A DNA stretch of 64,000 nt, from assembly GCF_028309625.1 (NCBI RefSeq), contig NZ_JAQMHR010000002.1, positions 186,001 to 250,000 on the forward strand, given 5' to 3'. This stretch comes from Trichococcus sp. K1Tr. GTDB taxonomy: Bacteria; Bacillota; Bacilli; Lactobacillales; Aerococcaceae. Positions within the stretch are counted from its first letter, which is position 1; each line of letters opens with the position of its first letter. Made by a program: the position numbers and the translations under genes. Under the pieces are notes generated by a model. The model was not told where the DNA came from. It did no database searches and saw only the letters and a program-made list of their open reading frames with translations. Of the stretch, positions 27,593 through 36,776 are shown in pieces.

Positions 27593-28946
27593 TATCGTGA
27601 TCAAGGAAATCGTTACCGGACTTTCGAGCTTCGAACTGTTCTCTTTGTTCCGCGACCGCAAGCATTGTTTTTTTCTGGACAGCGGGATGGATCCGCAAAA
27701 GTTGGGACGCTATTCCTTCATCGGATTCGATCCTGAAATGACGCTGACTGCCAAAGTGGGCGTGGATCCTTTTGCAGAGCTGAAAGCACTGCTGGAAGAC
27801 CATCAGCTGGATTATGCTGGGGAGCTTCCTTTCATCGGCGGCGCTGTCGGTTACTTCGGCTATGAGTTGCGCCATCAGGTGGAACGGTTGCCGAAGCAGG
27901 CGCACGATGATGTCCGGATTCCGGACAGTTTCTTTGGTATCTATGATGGGGCGATTGTGGTGGACCATCTTTTGGGCAAGGTCCATCTTGCCTCGCCGGG
28001 TCTTTTCGGCGATCCGGAAAAGTGGGTGGCCGAGACGGAAAGGGTCATCATGGCGGCGGAAGGGCTGCAATTTCCGGTCGCAACGCCGGAACTGTCGAGC
28101 GAAGCCAGACCCAAACTTACCGCGAACATGACAAAGGCTTACTATCTGTCTGCGATCGCGCGCATCAAGGAGTACATCCGTTCCGGCGACATCTATCAGG
28201 TCAATATGACCCAACGTTTCCAATGCCGGACGGAAGCATCGCCGCACGATCTTTATACGCGCTTACGCAACATCAATCCCGCGCCCTTTGCTGCGTACAT
28301 CGACTTCGGCATCGGCCAGCTTTTGAGCAGTTCGCCGGAACGGTTCCTGCAGATCCGCAACGGAAAGGTGCAGACGAGGCCAATCAAAGGCACACGGCCA
28401 CGGGGCGCCACCGAACAGGAGGATAGCGCGAACCGCCAGGAGCTGCTGGAAAGCGAGAAGGACCGGGCTGAATTGCTGATGATCGTCGATCTGATGCGCA
28501 ATGATTTGGGCAGGGTCTGCAAAACGGGCAGCGTCAAGGTCACGGAAATGTACCATATCGAGGACTACAGCACCGTTTTCCAGCTCGTTTCGACAGTCGA
28601 AGGGGAGCTGGAGGAAGGCATCCATGCGCTCGACTGCATCAAAGCCGCCTTCCCGGGCGGATCGATAACGGGTGCGCCGAAAATCAGGGCGATGGAAATC
28701 ATCGATGAAATCGAGCCGACCCAGCGCAACGTCTATACCGGATCGATCGGCTATGTCGGCTTTAACGGCGATGCGGATCTGAATATCGTCATCCGGACAA
28801 TCCTGCAGAAAGGCGACACCGCCTATTTTCAGGTCGGCGGCGGAATCGTCTGGGATTCGGATGCGGAAATGGAATACGAAGAGACGCTTGTGAAGGCGAA
28901 GGCGCTCATCGAAGCGCTGCAAGCGGAATTACCGGAAGGGGAATGA
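27573..28946 (+). CDS. pabB: Aminodeoxychorismate synthase component I
   Basis: 457 residues of the chorismate-utilising family. It has an N-terminal anthranilate-synthase-I-like region, then the chorismate-binding domain with [57 protein letters not shown] and [16 protein letters not shown]. The lysine of IKGT is the nucleophile typical of PabB/ADC synthase, distinguishing it from TrpE. It makes ADC from chorismate using ammonia from PabA. GGAAGGAG before ATG 27573, overlapping the end of pabA. Confidence 0.93.
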   Translation: MKKRATDIVIKEIVTGLSSFELFSLFRDRKHCFFLDSGMDPQKLGRYSFIGFDPEMTLTAKVGVDPFAELKALLEDHQLDYAGELPFIGGAVGYFGYELRHQVERLPKQAHDDVRIPDSFFGIYDGAIVVDHLLGKVHLASPGLFGDPEKWVAETERVIMAAEGLQFPVATPELSSEARPKLTANMTKAYYLSAIARIKEYIRSGDIYQVNMTQRFQCRTEASPHDLYTRLRNINPAPFAAYIDFGIGQLLSSSPERFLQIRNGKVQTRPIKGTRPRGATEQEDSANRQELLESEKDRAELLMIVDLMRNDLGRVCKTGSVKVTEMYHIEDYSTVFQLVSTVEGELEEGIHALDCIKAAFPGGSITGAPKIRAMEIIDEIEPTQRNVYTGSIGYVGFNGDADLNIVIRTILQKGDTAYFQVGGGIVWDSDAEMEYEETLVKAKALIEALQAELPEGE

Positions 28947-28948
28947 CC

Positions 28949-29761
28949 ATGAAAGTATTTTTGAATGATGTCTACCTTGAGGAAGATTCAGCGCTTATCA
29001 GTCCACTGTCCCCGGGTTTCATGTACGGATACGGGGTTTTCGAGACAATCCGTGTTTCCGACAAAAAAGCGCTGTTTCTGGACCAGCATCACGCGCGCAT
29101 GGTCCGAGCGCTATCCGTTCTGGGGATGAATTGCCCTTATAAAGAAAATGAGCTCCAACCGCTTATCGGAAAATTACTGGATCTGAATGGCGTCTCCGAA
29201 GGATTCGTTAAGATCGTCTGCAGCAAACCGACCTCGAAAAAACAATCGCATCAGGAAGCGGATATCCTGATACTGACGGGGACGAAAACCTACAAAGAGG
29301 AATATGCAACAGGTCTGAAAGTATGCCTGGCCGATGCGAGAAGGAACGAATTCTCCAAAATCGTCAATATCAAAAGTATGAACTACACGGAAAACATCCT
29401 TGAAAAGGAAGCGGCAACGAAGAGAGGTTTTGATGAGGCCGTATTTTTGAATACGAATGATCATGTTGCCGAAGGGTGCGTTTCGAATATTTTCTGGGTG
29501 AAGGAGGGTGTCATTTACACTCCGTCAGTGAACTGTGGCATCCTGGAAGGGACAGCAAGAGCGCGCGTGATCCTTAAATGCGCCGAGCTTCAGATCCCGG
29601 TCCAGGAAGGGGCATATAGTTTTGAGGAGTTGTTCCGGGCGGATGAAATATTCGTCACCAATGCCCTGATGGACATCATGCCGGTGAGTCTTCTGGAGGA
29701 CAAGAACTTCGATATCGGTGCCTATCAAGTGGTGCCCCAGCTCCGGGGAAACGGGCGATAG
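28949..29761 (+). CDS. pabC: Aminodeoxychorismate lyase
   Basis: 270-residue fold-type IV PLP enzyme: FMYGYGVFETIRV at the N-terminus, the PLP lysine in VNIKSMNYTENIL, and EGCVSNIFWVKEG and TNALMDIMPV near the C-terminus. It splits ADC into p-aminobenzoate and pyruvate, completing the pab pathway. Branched-chain or D-amino-acid aminotransferase is an alternative by fold, but the operon argues for PabC. An ATG at 28943 overlaps the pabB stop but lies only 2 bp from the SD, so 28949 is preferred. Its 3' end runs into the repeat at 29741. Confidence 0.88.
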   Translation: MKVFLNDVYLEEDSALISPLSPGFMYGYGVFETIRVSDKKALFLDQHHARMVRALSVLGMNCPYKENELQPLIGKLLDLNGVSEGFVKIVCSKPTSKKQSHQEADILILTGTKTYKEEYATGLKVCLADARRNEFSKIVNIKSMNYTENILEKEAATKRGFDEAVFLNTNDHVAEGCVSNIFWVKEGVIYTPSVNCGILEGTARARVILKCAELQIPVQEGAYSFEELFRADEIFVTNALMDIMPVSLLEDKNFDIGAYQVVPQLRGNGR

Positions 29762-29871
29762 CCGGAGCACAGTGGTGACTTTCTGTCCGCAACTCCGACG
29801 AAGCTGTTGTCACCGGAGAACGCCTGCAAATTTCCGGCTGAACTACGACGAAGCCCGCGTTCACCGGAGCA
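29741..29871. repeat. Three tandem palindromic units, 50-52 bp period (locus 2)
   Basis: Core CTCCGRNGAA..TCACCGGAG, starting at 29741, 29793 and 29843. The first unit begins inside the last codons of pabC. Inter-core segments share only a short AACGC-like start. The same core, spacing and number of units recur at 42744-42876. Confidence 0.75.
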
Positions 29872-29933
29872 AACAATAAACACTAAAACCAACCGGAAGG
29901 CATAGGCCCGCAAGAAAGGAAAAACCCACTACA

Positions 29934-30797
29934 ATGGAAAAATGCGATCAAATCGAAAGAAGCCTCATCAAAAAATACCGAAAACCCTTATGGAGGCCCT
30001 TCATCAAAGCAATCCAGGAATATGAACTGATCCAGAACGGCGACAAGATAGCCGTCTGCATCTCCGGCGGAAAAGATTCGATGCTGATGGCCAAACTGAT
30101 GCAGGAACTGCAGCGGCATGGTCCGCTGCGATTCAAGCTGGTCTTTTTGGCGATGAATCCGGGATACAGTGAACAGAACCAGCAAAATATTTTGGATAAT
30201 GCCGCATTGATGGACATCCCGCTGACCGTTTTCGAGTCATCCATTTTCGATGTCGTGGAGAATGTGGACTCGTCCCCCTGTTATCTTTGCGCGCGCATGC
30301 GCCGGGGCAGCCTGTACCAAAAAGCCCAGGAGCTCGGCTGCAACAAAATCGCTTTGGGCCATCATTTCGATGACGTCATCGAGACGATCCTGATGAATAT
30401 GTTCTACGGCGGGACCATCGAGACGATGATGCCGAAACTGCACAGCCGGAACTTCGCAGGGATGGAGCTGATCCGGCCGCTTTATCATGTGAAGGAATCG
30501 GATATCATCGCCTGGAAGGACTATCATCAGCTGACGTTCCTCCAGTGCGCCTGCCGTTTTACGGAAATGTACGATTACCAGCCGAGCGATCTGGGTGGTT
30601 TCAAGCGCAAAGAGATGAAGGCGTTGATCGGGCAATTGCGCGAAAAGAGTCCGCTTATCGACGCGAATATCTTCCAGAGTGTGCAGAGCGTAAACCTAGA
30701 AAAGATCATTTCTTGCCGCGATGGGGACGGAAGGCATCATTTTCTGGAAAAATACGCAGATGGGGCTGAAAGGCCGCAGCAAGATATGGTAGAATGA
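29934..30797 (+). CDS. ttcA: TtcA-like PP-loop tRNA thiolation protein
   Basis: 287 residues. The PP-loop ATP pyrophosphatase motif is CISGGKDSML (about 41-50). Cysteines in PCYLCARMRRG (CxxC) and one later in LQCACRF fit the Fe-S/thiolation site of TtcA/TtuA-type enzymes. GHHFDDVIETILMNMFYGG matches the family. It likely adds sulfur to a tRNA base, probably 2-thiocytidine at position 32, but TtcA-like proteins in Firmicutes are less studied. It begins at ATG 29934 downstream of the palindromic repeat locus. Confidence 0.85.
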   Translation: MEKCDQIERSLIKKYRKPLWRPFIKAIQEYELIQNGDKIAVCISGGKDSMLMAKLMQELQRHGPLRFKLVFLAMNPGYSEQNQQNILDNAALMDIPLTVFESSIFDVVENVDSSPCYLCARMRRGSLYQKAQELGCNKIALGHHFDDVIETILMNMFYGGTIETMMPKLHSRNFAGMELIRPLYHVKESDIIAWKDYHQLTFLQCACRFTEMYDYQPSDLGGFKRKEMKALIGQLREKSPLIDANIFQSVQSVNLEKIISCRDGDGRHHFLEKYADGAERPQQDMVE

Positions 30798-30846
30798 GTC
30801 GAACCTCCGCGTAAAATCGGAGAACATTATTAGGGAGTTGAAAGAA

Positions 30847-31311
30847 ATGACCTTGTCATTCGAAGAAAAAAAAGCGATATTTGATGATTATAAAGAACTG
30901 ACGGCTGTTCCGGTCTCGATGAACCGGATCAATTATCATTTCAATGCGAGTGCGGTGGACCACAAAATCGCTGTCCGCTTCCTGCATCCAAACGGCAATG
31001 CCTTCATTTATGCAGGCTATCTGCCGAAAGAAGAGACGGAGAAAGGCTATATTTCCGTATTGGAAAGTGACGAAGGCACGATCCGTTTCCTTTTGGAAAA
31101 GGCAATTTCCTTTCTGAAAAAAACCGAAGACGGCTATGAAGAGGGCTATTCGGAAAAATGGGTGGATTCGTCCGGAGAAGTTCTGTTGCTGATCTACGAT
31201 AATCCGATGTGGTCGGTTGCGTTGAAGAACGGTCAAATGGAAGGGATCTTCAAGACCCGTGATGCGGCTGTCGGTTATCTGAATGATGAAGGCTTCTCGC
31301 GAACCAATTAA
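30847..31311 (+). CDS. Conserved hypothetical protein
   Basis: 154 residues, acidic, no TM segment, no family recognised. It alternates strand and helix; HPNGNAFIYAGYL, VLESDEGTIRFLLEKAISFLKK and NGQMEGIFKTRDAAVGYLNDEGF give the impression of a small alpha/beta domain. ATG 30847 is preferred with GGGAG 9 bp upstream. It sits 49 bp after ttcA and upstream of a NUDIX gene; the order suggests one operon. Confidence 0.6.
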   Translation: MTLSFEEKKAIFDDYKELTAVPVSMNRINYHFNASAVDHKIAVRFLHPNGNAFIYAGYLPKEETEKGYISVLESDEGTIRFLLEKAISFLKKTEDGYEEGYSEKWVDSSGEVLLLIYDNPMWSVALKNGQMEGIFKTRDAAVGYLNDEGFSRTN

Positions 31312-31341
31312 CTGCCAAGAGCATGCGAAAGGAAGGCTGGC

Positions 31342-31902
31342 ATGGGAATCAGACGAATGCTTGCGGATTATTCTCCCTTTAATGAACAGGAAGAAAAGGA
31401 CCGTGAGCTGATGCTTCGGTATCTGGATCAGTTCGATGATCTGTTCAGGCGCGAGAATGAGTTCGCCCACTTCACCGCTTCGAGTTGGGTCGTCAATCGC
31501 GAGCGGACCAAGGTGCTGATGGTCTACCATAACATCTACCGTTCCTGGTCCTGGATCGGCGGCCACATGGATGGCGAAACCGATTTTCTGGCGACAGCCA
31601 TCCGGGAAACGAAGGAAGAGACGGGTATCGAGCAGGTAACGCCGGTATCGCAGGAGCTCTTTTCGCTCGAAATATTGAGTGTGGACGGGCACGTCAAAAA
31701 CGGCAAACAGGTAGGGACGCATGTGCATCTGAACCTGACCTACCTGCTGGAAGCGGACGAAACGCAACAGACGAGCGTCAAACCTGACGAAAACAGCGGC
31801 GTCGCCTGGATGGGGTTGGAAGAGGCGCTTGCCAAGTGCAGCGAGCCTTACATGAGGGTCATTTACGCCAAGCTGAACGATAAATTGAACAGAATACAAT
31901 AG
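31342..31902 (+). CDS. NUDIX hydrolase
   Basis: 186 residues. The Nudix box is GGHMDGETDFLATAIRETKEETGIE (G-x5-E-x7-RE-U-x-EE-x-G-U, about 76-98). The protein hydrolyses a nucleoside diphosphate linked to some moiety; the substrate is not evident. GGTHV and SGVAWMGLEEAL follow the box. AAAGGAAGG precedes the ATG. Confidence 0.9.
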   Translation: MGIRRMLADYSPFNEQEEKDRELMLRYLDQFDDLFRRENEFAHFTASSWVVNRERTKVLMVYHNIYRSWSWIGGHMDGETDFLATAIRETKEETGIEQVTPVSQELFSLEILSVDGHVKNGKQVGTHVHLNLTYLLEADETQQTSVKPDENSGVAWMGLEEALAKCSEPYMRVIYAKLNDKLNRIQ

Positions 31903-31967
31903 CCGCTCAGCGCGCGATGGTTCTCATTTTCCATCGCCAACGAAAAGTGGCATAATGGCAGTGGAGA

Positions 31968-32022
31968 GCATCGACTGCGCCGAAGAACGTCTTCGGCGGG
32001 TCGGTGCAGCCGCTGTTTTTTT
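31968..32022 (+). ncRNA. Candidate short structured RNA or leader hairpin
   Basis: A 19-bp nearly perfect hairpin (31968-31986 with 31990-32007, including CGCCGAAGA/TCTTCGGCG and a 3-nt loop), then eight nucleotides and TTTTTTT (32016-32022). A CATAAT hexamer (31951-31956) is a possible -10 just upstream. It lies between the NUDIX gene and the VOC-family gene. It may be a terminator, the leader of the VOC gene, or a small RNA. Confidence 0.4.
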
Positions 32023-32073
32023 GCTTTTGAACTGTCGGGGTCGGTAATCATAAGATTAAGGAGGATTTAACTT

Positions 32074-32958
32074 ATGAATAAAATTGTTCCGCATTTTTGG
32101 TTTGATACGCAGGCTGTAGAAGCAGCCGAATTCTATACCTCACTGTTCGATAATTCTGAAATCACAAGCGTCAGCAAAATTTACAATCCACCACCATATG
32201 GAACGGCCGATATTGTCTCCATGACTTTGGCTGGTCAGGATTTCATGGCGATCTCGGCAGGTCCGTATTTTCGCCTTAATCCGTCCATTTCCATCCGAAT
32301 CGATTGTGCATCAATGAAGGAAATCGATTTCCTTTGGGAAAAACTTTCGGATGGCGGTGCGGTGCTCATGCCGTTGGACGCTTATCCCTTCAGCAAAAGG
32401 TATGGTTGGATAGAAGACCGCTATGGCCTCTCCTGGCAGGTCATGCATGTCGGCGAACGGGAGATAGAGCAGAAATTGACGCCGACGCTGATGTTCACAA
32501 AAAAACAATGCGGCAAAGCAGAGGAAGCGATCCTTTTCTATGAGGCGGTATTTTCGGATGCCGAAATCGATGCAATGGATTACTATGGAGTGGGGGAGGA
32601 GCCGGATGCGCCGGGGACGGTAAGGTTCGCTTCGTTCAAGTTGGAAGATCAAGCGTTCGCAGCCATGGACAGCGCTCAGGCCCATGATTTTGAATTCAAT
32701 GAAGCCTTCTCTTTCATCGTCAATTGCGAAACTCAGGAAGAAATCGATTACTATTGGGAAGAGCTGTCTTATGTCCCGGAAGCGGAAAATTGCGGATGGC
32801 TGAAGGATAAATACGGGGTATCTTGGCAGATCGTTCCAACTGACATGAACGAGATGATGCAGACAGCGGATCCTGAAAAATTGGCACGCGTCACAGAGGC
32901 GACTCTGAAAATGAAGAAATTGGATCTCGCGGAACTGAAAAGAGTTTACGAAGCCTAG
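32074..32958 (+). CDS. Two-domain VOC / PhnB-like (3-dmu-9) protein
   Basis: 294 residues made of two vicinal-oxygen-chelate domains (about 1-130 and 138-260). The first starts IVPHFWFDTQAVEAAEFYTSLF and contains YGLSWQV; the second starts LMFTKKQCGKAEEAILFYEAVF and contains YGVSWQIVP. The 3-demethylubiquinone methyltransferase-like name of this family is historical; no methyltransferase activity is implied. An AAGGAGG precedes ATG 32074. Confidence 0.85.
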   Translation: MNKIVPHFWFDTQAVEAAEFYTSLFDNSEITSVSKIYNPPPYGTADIVSMTLAGQDFMAISAGPYFRLNPSISIRIDCASMKEIDFLWEKLSDGGAVLMPLDAYPFSKRYGWIEDRYGLSWQVMHVGEREIEQKLTPTLMFTKKQCGKAEEAILFYEAVFSDAEIDAMDYYGVGEEPDAPGTVRFASFKLEDQAFAAMDSAQAHDFEFNEAFSFIVNCETQEEIDYYWEELSYVPEAENCGWLKDKYGVSWQIVPTDMNEMMQTADPEKLARVTEATLKMKKLDLAELKRVYEA

Positions 32959-32992
32959 TCACTGGTTTTTTTGCATGAAAGAAGGATGCAAG

Positions 32993-34201
32993 ATGAAAAG
33001 AGTGAAAAATACGGTTTGGTGGAAAGGCATTTTCTGGAGTATCAACTTGTTATTTTTGACGATTTTGTTGGGGTTTTCGGGCGTTGCTTCGGCCAAGAAC
33101 ATAAATGCGGAAAATCTGGATCATTTGGCTGAAGGTGAAACGATTGAAGGACCTGGTTTCTTTGCGGGTAATGTGGTGAAAGTGGACGGAAATGTGGAAG
33201 GGACGACTTTTGTGTCGGGGCAGGATGTCCGGATCAACGGCAACATCAACGGCGATCTTTTTGTGGCGGCGCAAACAATTTCCATCAACGGGACGGTGAC
33301 CGGCAATATTTACGGAGCGGGGCAAGCACTCACCTTTGATGGGCAGTCGGAGAGCGATGTTTTCTTTGCCGGTCAGAGTATTTCCATCGGACAGGATGCA
33401 TCTGTTGGCAGGGATCTCTTCGCGGCGGGCGCAACAATCCTGCAGGAAGGGATCGTCCAACGTAACCTCTTCGGGGGCGGAGCCGAGATTGTGCTCAGCG
33501 GACAGATCGGCGGGGACGCCAATCTTCAGACGGACAGCCTGAAGCTCCAGGGCGGCGCGAACATAGCGGGCGACCTCAACTACAAGGGTGAAAATGAAGC
33601 TGACATCGGGACCGGCGCAACGATCGCGGGTGATACGGATTGGGAATTTGCCGAAACGATGAACGTGGACAGAGAAGTCGCGGTGAAAGAGACGAGAACG
33701 CCGATAAGGAAATTTTTCTGGTTCCTCTGGAGCTTGGCGAGCGCTTTGCTGATTTGGTTCCTTATCCGGATCTGGCGCCCCGCTTTCTGGCAAAACACAA
33801 CCCGACCCTTGGCTGAACAGCCGCTGAAGACGTTGGGTGTCGGTCTGCTGACATTGTTGGTCGTGCCGCCGATGATCGTCTTGGCGATGGTCACCGTCAT
33901 CGGGATTCCAATCGCGGTCATCCTTGGTGCCATTTATCCGATTGCTTTGTATCTGTCGCGGATCATTGTGGCAGTGTTCATCGGGCAGTGGTTGGCGAAA
34001 CGCTTCAAATGGCCCGAGCTGCATAAAGGCGTCTGGCTGGTATTGTTGGGATTGATCATTCTAGGCGTTTTGCGGATGCTACCTTACATTGACTTACTGA
34101 GTTCCTTGTTGATCGTAATGGCTGGGGTTGGTTCGCTGGTGATGGTCCATCATCGGGCTGCGCCTGAAACGGCAAGCGTGCAGACCGAATTGGATTTGTA
34201 A
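32993..34201 (+). CDS. Polymer-forming (bactofilin-like) membrane protein
   Basis: 402 residues. A signal-anchor or signal peptide (about 14-35) is followed by a right-handed beta-helix region of short repeats (about 60-215: VDGNVEGTTFVSGQDVRINGNINGDLFVAAQTISINGTV), as in bactofilins. Four TM helices then lie in the C-terminal half (about 235-400). Because the repeats come after a signal sequence, they would be outside the cytoplasm. Perhaps envelope-organising, by analogy. GAAGGATG lies before ATG 32993. Confidence 0.75.
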   Translation: MKRVKNTVWWKGIFWSINLLFLTILLGFSGVASAKNINAENLDHLAEGETIEGPGFFAGNVVKVDGNVEGTTFVSGQDVRINGNINGDLFVAAQTISINGTVTGNIYGAGQALTFDGQSESDVFFAGQSISIGQDASVGRDLFAAGATILQEGIVQRNLFGGGAEIVLSGQIGGDANLQTDSLKLQGGANIAGDLNYKGENEADIGTGATIAGDTDWEFAETMNVDREVAVKETRTPIRKFFWFLWSLASALLIWFLIRIWRPAFWQNTTRPLAEQPLKTLGVGLLTLLVVPPMIVLAMVTVIGIPIAVILGAIYPIALYLSRIIVAVFIGQWLAKRFKWPELHKGVWLVLLGLIILGVLRMLPYIDLLSSLLIVMAGVGSLVMVHHRAAPETASVQTELDL

Positions 34202-34300
34202 CCGGATCAGCAGATCGGAAATCCAAGCTGGAAACACGAACGCATCATTTTTTTACCAGGAACGCGCTCCATTTGTTATAATGGATTTTGAGGTGAATGC

Positions 34301-34555
34301 ATGAAATTTGTAGTGGCAAGGACATTCAAAAAGAACGGCAGCGCAGCGATCGCAATCGATGCGGTGCCATCCATTATGGGTTATTCGGAAGAATTGGAGC
34401 AACGTTTCGGCCGGAAAATCGAGGTGCTCCTCCTGAGCGGGGACTCCGCGGAAGCCCTGGAAGAGGCGTGGCCGGAATACGCACCCATTGAGGTGGTTGA
34501 CAACAAAGAAAACTTCGAACGCACGATTGAAGAAAAAGTCAGCCGGAAAAAATAG
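34301..34555 (+). CDS. Small hypothetical protein
   Basis: 84 residues, rich in Glu/Lys/Ala, no TM segment, no recognised motif. GAGGTG before the ATG and a strong terminator after it support a real gene; a TATAAT near 34279 may be its -10. It has its own transcript. Confidence 0.55.
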   Translation: MKFVVARTFKKNGSAAIAIDAVPSIMGYSEELEQRFGRKIEVLLLSGDSAEALEEAWPEYAPIEVVDNKENFERTIEEKVSRKK

Positions 34556-34559
34556 TATC

Positions 34560-34607
34560 GGATCGGCGCGGCAGCATATGCAAATGCTGCCGCACCGGTC
34601 TTTTTTT
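34560..34607 (+). terminator. Intrinsic terminator
   Basis: GCGGCAGCAT/ATGCTGCCGC stem with an extended outer part (GATCGG/CCGGTC) and TTTTTTT after it. Confidence 0.88.
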
Positions 34608-34763
34608 GTTTTAATTCTCCGTTGAACCTCAGTCTGGTATAATCGATTCAGAAGCAAAAAAGCCAACACACATGACCGCTTCGGCGGTCAAAGCAGCGAG
34701 AGGAGGAGCCTTTTACCGCGCGTATCCGCCATTTAGGGAATCCGGACAGGTAAGGCAAGAAAC

Positions 34764-35675
34764 ATGACCTTAAAACAATTAAGATATATGCTGGCAGTCG
34801 CCCAATACAAATCGATCAACGAAGCCGCAAAAAAATGCTTCATTTCACAACCGAGTCTATCGAATGCCATCAAGGACCTTGAGGAAGAAATCGGCCTGGA
34901 ACTGTTCATCCGGACCGCCAAAGGCATCACGCTGACCGCGGAAGGCAGCGAATTCCTGAAGTATGCCCAACAGGTGATCGAGCAAGCGGAATTGCTGGAA
35001 CAGCGCTATCTCGACAAGAAACCGGCTAAGCAGCTGTGTTCCATTTCGACCCAACACTACGCGTTCGCTGTCAGCGCATTCGTCAACATGATCAAAAAGA
35101 GCGGAGCGGATGAATACAACTTCACGCTGCGAGAGACGCGCACCCATGAAATCATCGAGGACGTCAAAAGTTTCCAGAGTGAAATCGGCATCCTCTATCT
35201 GGATCCGTTCAACCGCAATGCGCTCCAAAAAATTTTGCGGGAGAGCCAATTGGAGTTCCATCCTTTATTTGAAGCGGAACCGCATATATTTGTCAGCGTC
35301 CGCAATCCGTTGGCGGCCAAACAGAGCGTTACCTTGGCGGACCTCGAGGATTATCCTTACCTGTCATTCGAACAGGGCGAGCATAATTCCTTCTATTTTT
35401 CGGAAGAGATCCTCAGCACCGTCTTCCATAAAAAAAGCATTTTGGTCAGCGACCGCGCGACTTTATTCAACTTGGTGATCGGTTTGGATGGCTACACCAT
35501 CTCCACCGGCGTACTTAGTGAAGAGTTGAACGGAACAGACATCGTTTCCGTACCCTTGGATGTCGAGGACCGGATGGTGATCGGTTGGATCGCCAACAAG
35601 AAAGCCGGGATCAGCCGGCAGGCGGCAGCCTATATCAAGGAGCTGAAGGCAGTGATCCGGACCTATGGAAATTAA
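34764..35675 (+). CDS. LysR-family transcriptional regulator (paralogue 2, adjacent to metF)
   Basis: 303 residues; HTH segment INEAAKKCFISQPSLSNAIKDLEEE and a C-terminal effector domain. It is a clear paralogue of the LysR at 7940. It is followed by metF and metH on the same strand, with an inverted repeat TATAG-N7-CTATA at 35696-35712. This resembles the boxes used by MetR/MtaR/CmbR regulators of methionine and cysteine genes in lactic acid bacteria. Activation of metF-metH is a plausible role. Confidence 0.9.
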   Translation: MTLKQLRYMLAVAQYKSINEAAKKCFISQPSLSNAIKDLEEEIGLELFIRTAKGITLTAEGSEFLKYAQQVIEQAELLEQRYLDKKPAKQLCSISTQHYAFAVSAFVNMIKKSGADEYNFTLRETRTHEIIEDVKSFQSEIGILYLDPFNRNALQKILRESQLEFHPLFEAEPHIFVSVRNPLAAKQSVTLADLEDYPYLSFEQGEHNSFYFSEEILSTVFHKKSILVSDRATLFNLVIGLDGYTISTGVLSEELNGTDIVSVPLDVEDRMVIGWIANKKAGISRQAAAYIKELKAVIRTYGN

Positions 35676-35695
35676 CAGGTCCGGTCTGTTTTGGG

Positions 35696-35712
35696 TATAG
35701 TCTTATGCTATA
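35696..35712. promoter_or_regulatory. Possible LysR operator upstream of metF
   Basis: TATAGTCTTATGCTATA: five-base arms around a 7-bp centre, 180 bp before the metF start and just after the lysR stop codon. The LTTR T-N11-A form is visible. A further GACTTC..GAAGTC stem-loop lies at about 35778-35793. Confidence 0.5.
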
Positions 35713-35876
35713 GCTAAATATATTTTTTTGGTGTTACTCTATATCTTCATTCCGTGTCATACTATTGGAAATAAATGACTTCTTGCGGGAAGTCATCAAC
35801 TGACATGATCAATTGTACACAAAGTAAGTGCGCTTAAAAAATTGCCACTTTGAACAAATTGAAGGAGGACATGATT

Positions 35877-36776
35877 ATGAAGATTAGAGATATGATCAGC
35901 AAAGGGGAACCGACCGTTTCGTTTGAAATTTTTCCGCCGAAGAGCAGCTATTCCCTCGACACCGTGTTCGACACTTTGCATGACTTGAAGGACCTGCATC
36001 CCGATTTCATTTCCGTGACGTACGGCGCCGGTGGGACAGCCCAAAGCAACACGGTCGAAATCGCATCGCGCATCAAAAAGGATTTCGGAATCGAATCGAT
36101 CGCCCATTTGACCGGCTGCACCTCCACAAAAGAGGGCATGAAACGGACACTGGCATCAATCAAGGATAGCGGCATCGAAAATATCCTAGCTTTGCGTGGG
36201 GATATCCCGCAAGAAAAATTGGCGGATAAAAATTGGAATCCGGAATACCGTTATGCTTCCGAGCTCATCGACGACATTAAAGCGGCAGGCGATTTTTCGA
36301 TTGGAGCGGCCTGCTATCCGGAAGGGCATGTCGATTCCATCAATAAAGTGGATGACCTGAAAAATCTGAAAAGGAAAATGGACCATGGCGCTGACTTCAT
36401 GATCACGCAGCTTTTCTACGACAATGATCTTTTCTATCAGTTCAAGGAGAAATTGGATCTCGTCGGCATCGAACAACCGGTCATCGCCGGGATATTGCCG
36501 GTCCTGAACATCAAACAAGTGAAACGGATCCAGGAAATTTCCGGCTGCAATCTGCCGCCGAAATTCCTGCGGATACTCGAAAGATACGAACATGATCCGG
36601 CATCGCTTCAGGAAGCCGGCATCGCTTATGCAGTCGATCAGATCATCGACCTGCTTTCTTCCGGGGTGGATGGCGTCCACATCTACACGATGAACAAGCC
36701 TGACGCGACAAGAAGAATCATGGAGAACATCTCCTGTGTTCGCAAGGCGGTCTGCAGAAAAGAGCCGCAAAGATGA
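35877..36776 (+). CDS. metF: Methylenetetrahydrofolate reductase
   Basis: 299-residue FAD-dependent (beta/alpha)8 enzyme that reduces 5,10-methylene-THF to 5-methyl-THF for MetH. Motifs are SFEIFPPKS near the N-terminus, VTYGAGGT, LALRGDIP, FMITQLFYDND, GILPVLNIKQ and GVDGVHIYTMN near the C-terminus. The start is the ATG 8 bp after AAGGAGG. It overlaps the next gene by 4 bp. Confidence 0.93.
   Translation: MKIRDMISKGEPTVSFEIFPPKSSYSLDTVFDTLHDLKDLHPDFISVTYGAGGTAQSNTVEIASRIKKDFGIESIAHLTGCTSTKEGMKRTLASIKDSGIENILALRGDIPQEKLADKNWNPEYRYASELIDDIKAAGDFSIGAACYPEGHVDSINKVDDLKNLKRKMDHGADFMITQLFYDNDLFYQFKEKLDLVGIEQPVIAGILPVLNIKQVKRIQEISGCNLPPKFLRILERYEHDPASLQEAGIAYAVDQIIDLLSSGVDGVHIYTMNKPDATRRIMENISCVRKAVCRKEPQR

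Noticed and set aside
26981-28946. trpE/trpG rather than pab genes
   Set aside because: Adjacent pabC, the lysine in IKGT of component I and the absence of other trp genes favour p-aminobenzoate synthesis.
29676-29913. Minus-strand frames over the pabC repeat reading as 17-residue repeats
   Set aside because: Open frame follows from the 51-bp repeat; no SD and partly antisense to pabC.
34668-34766. Upstream ORF of about 31 codons overlapping the second LysR start (ATGA)
   Set aside because: No Shine-Dalgarno sequence ahead of its ATG and no amino-acid bias; the GACCGCTTCGGCGGTC hairpin it contains has no T-run, so it does not form an attenuator like that at 7.7 kb.
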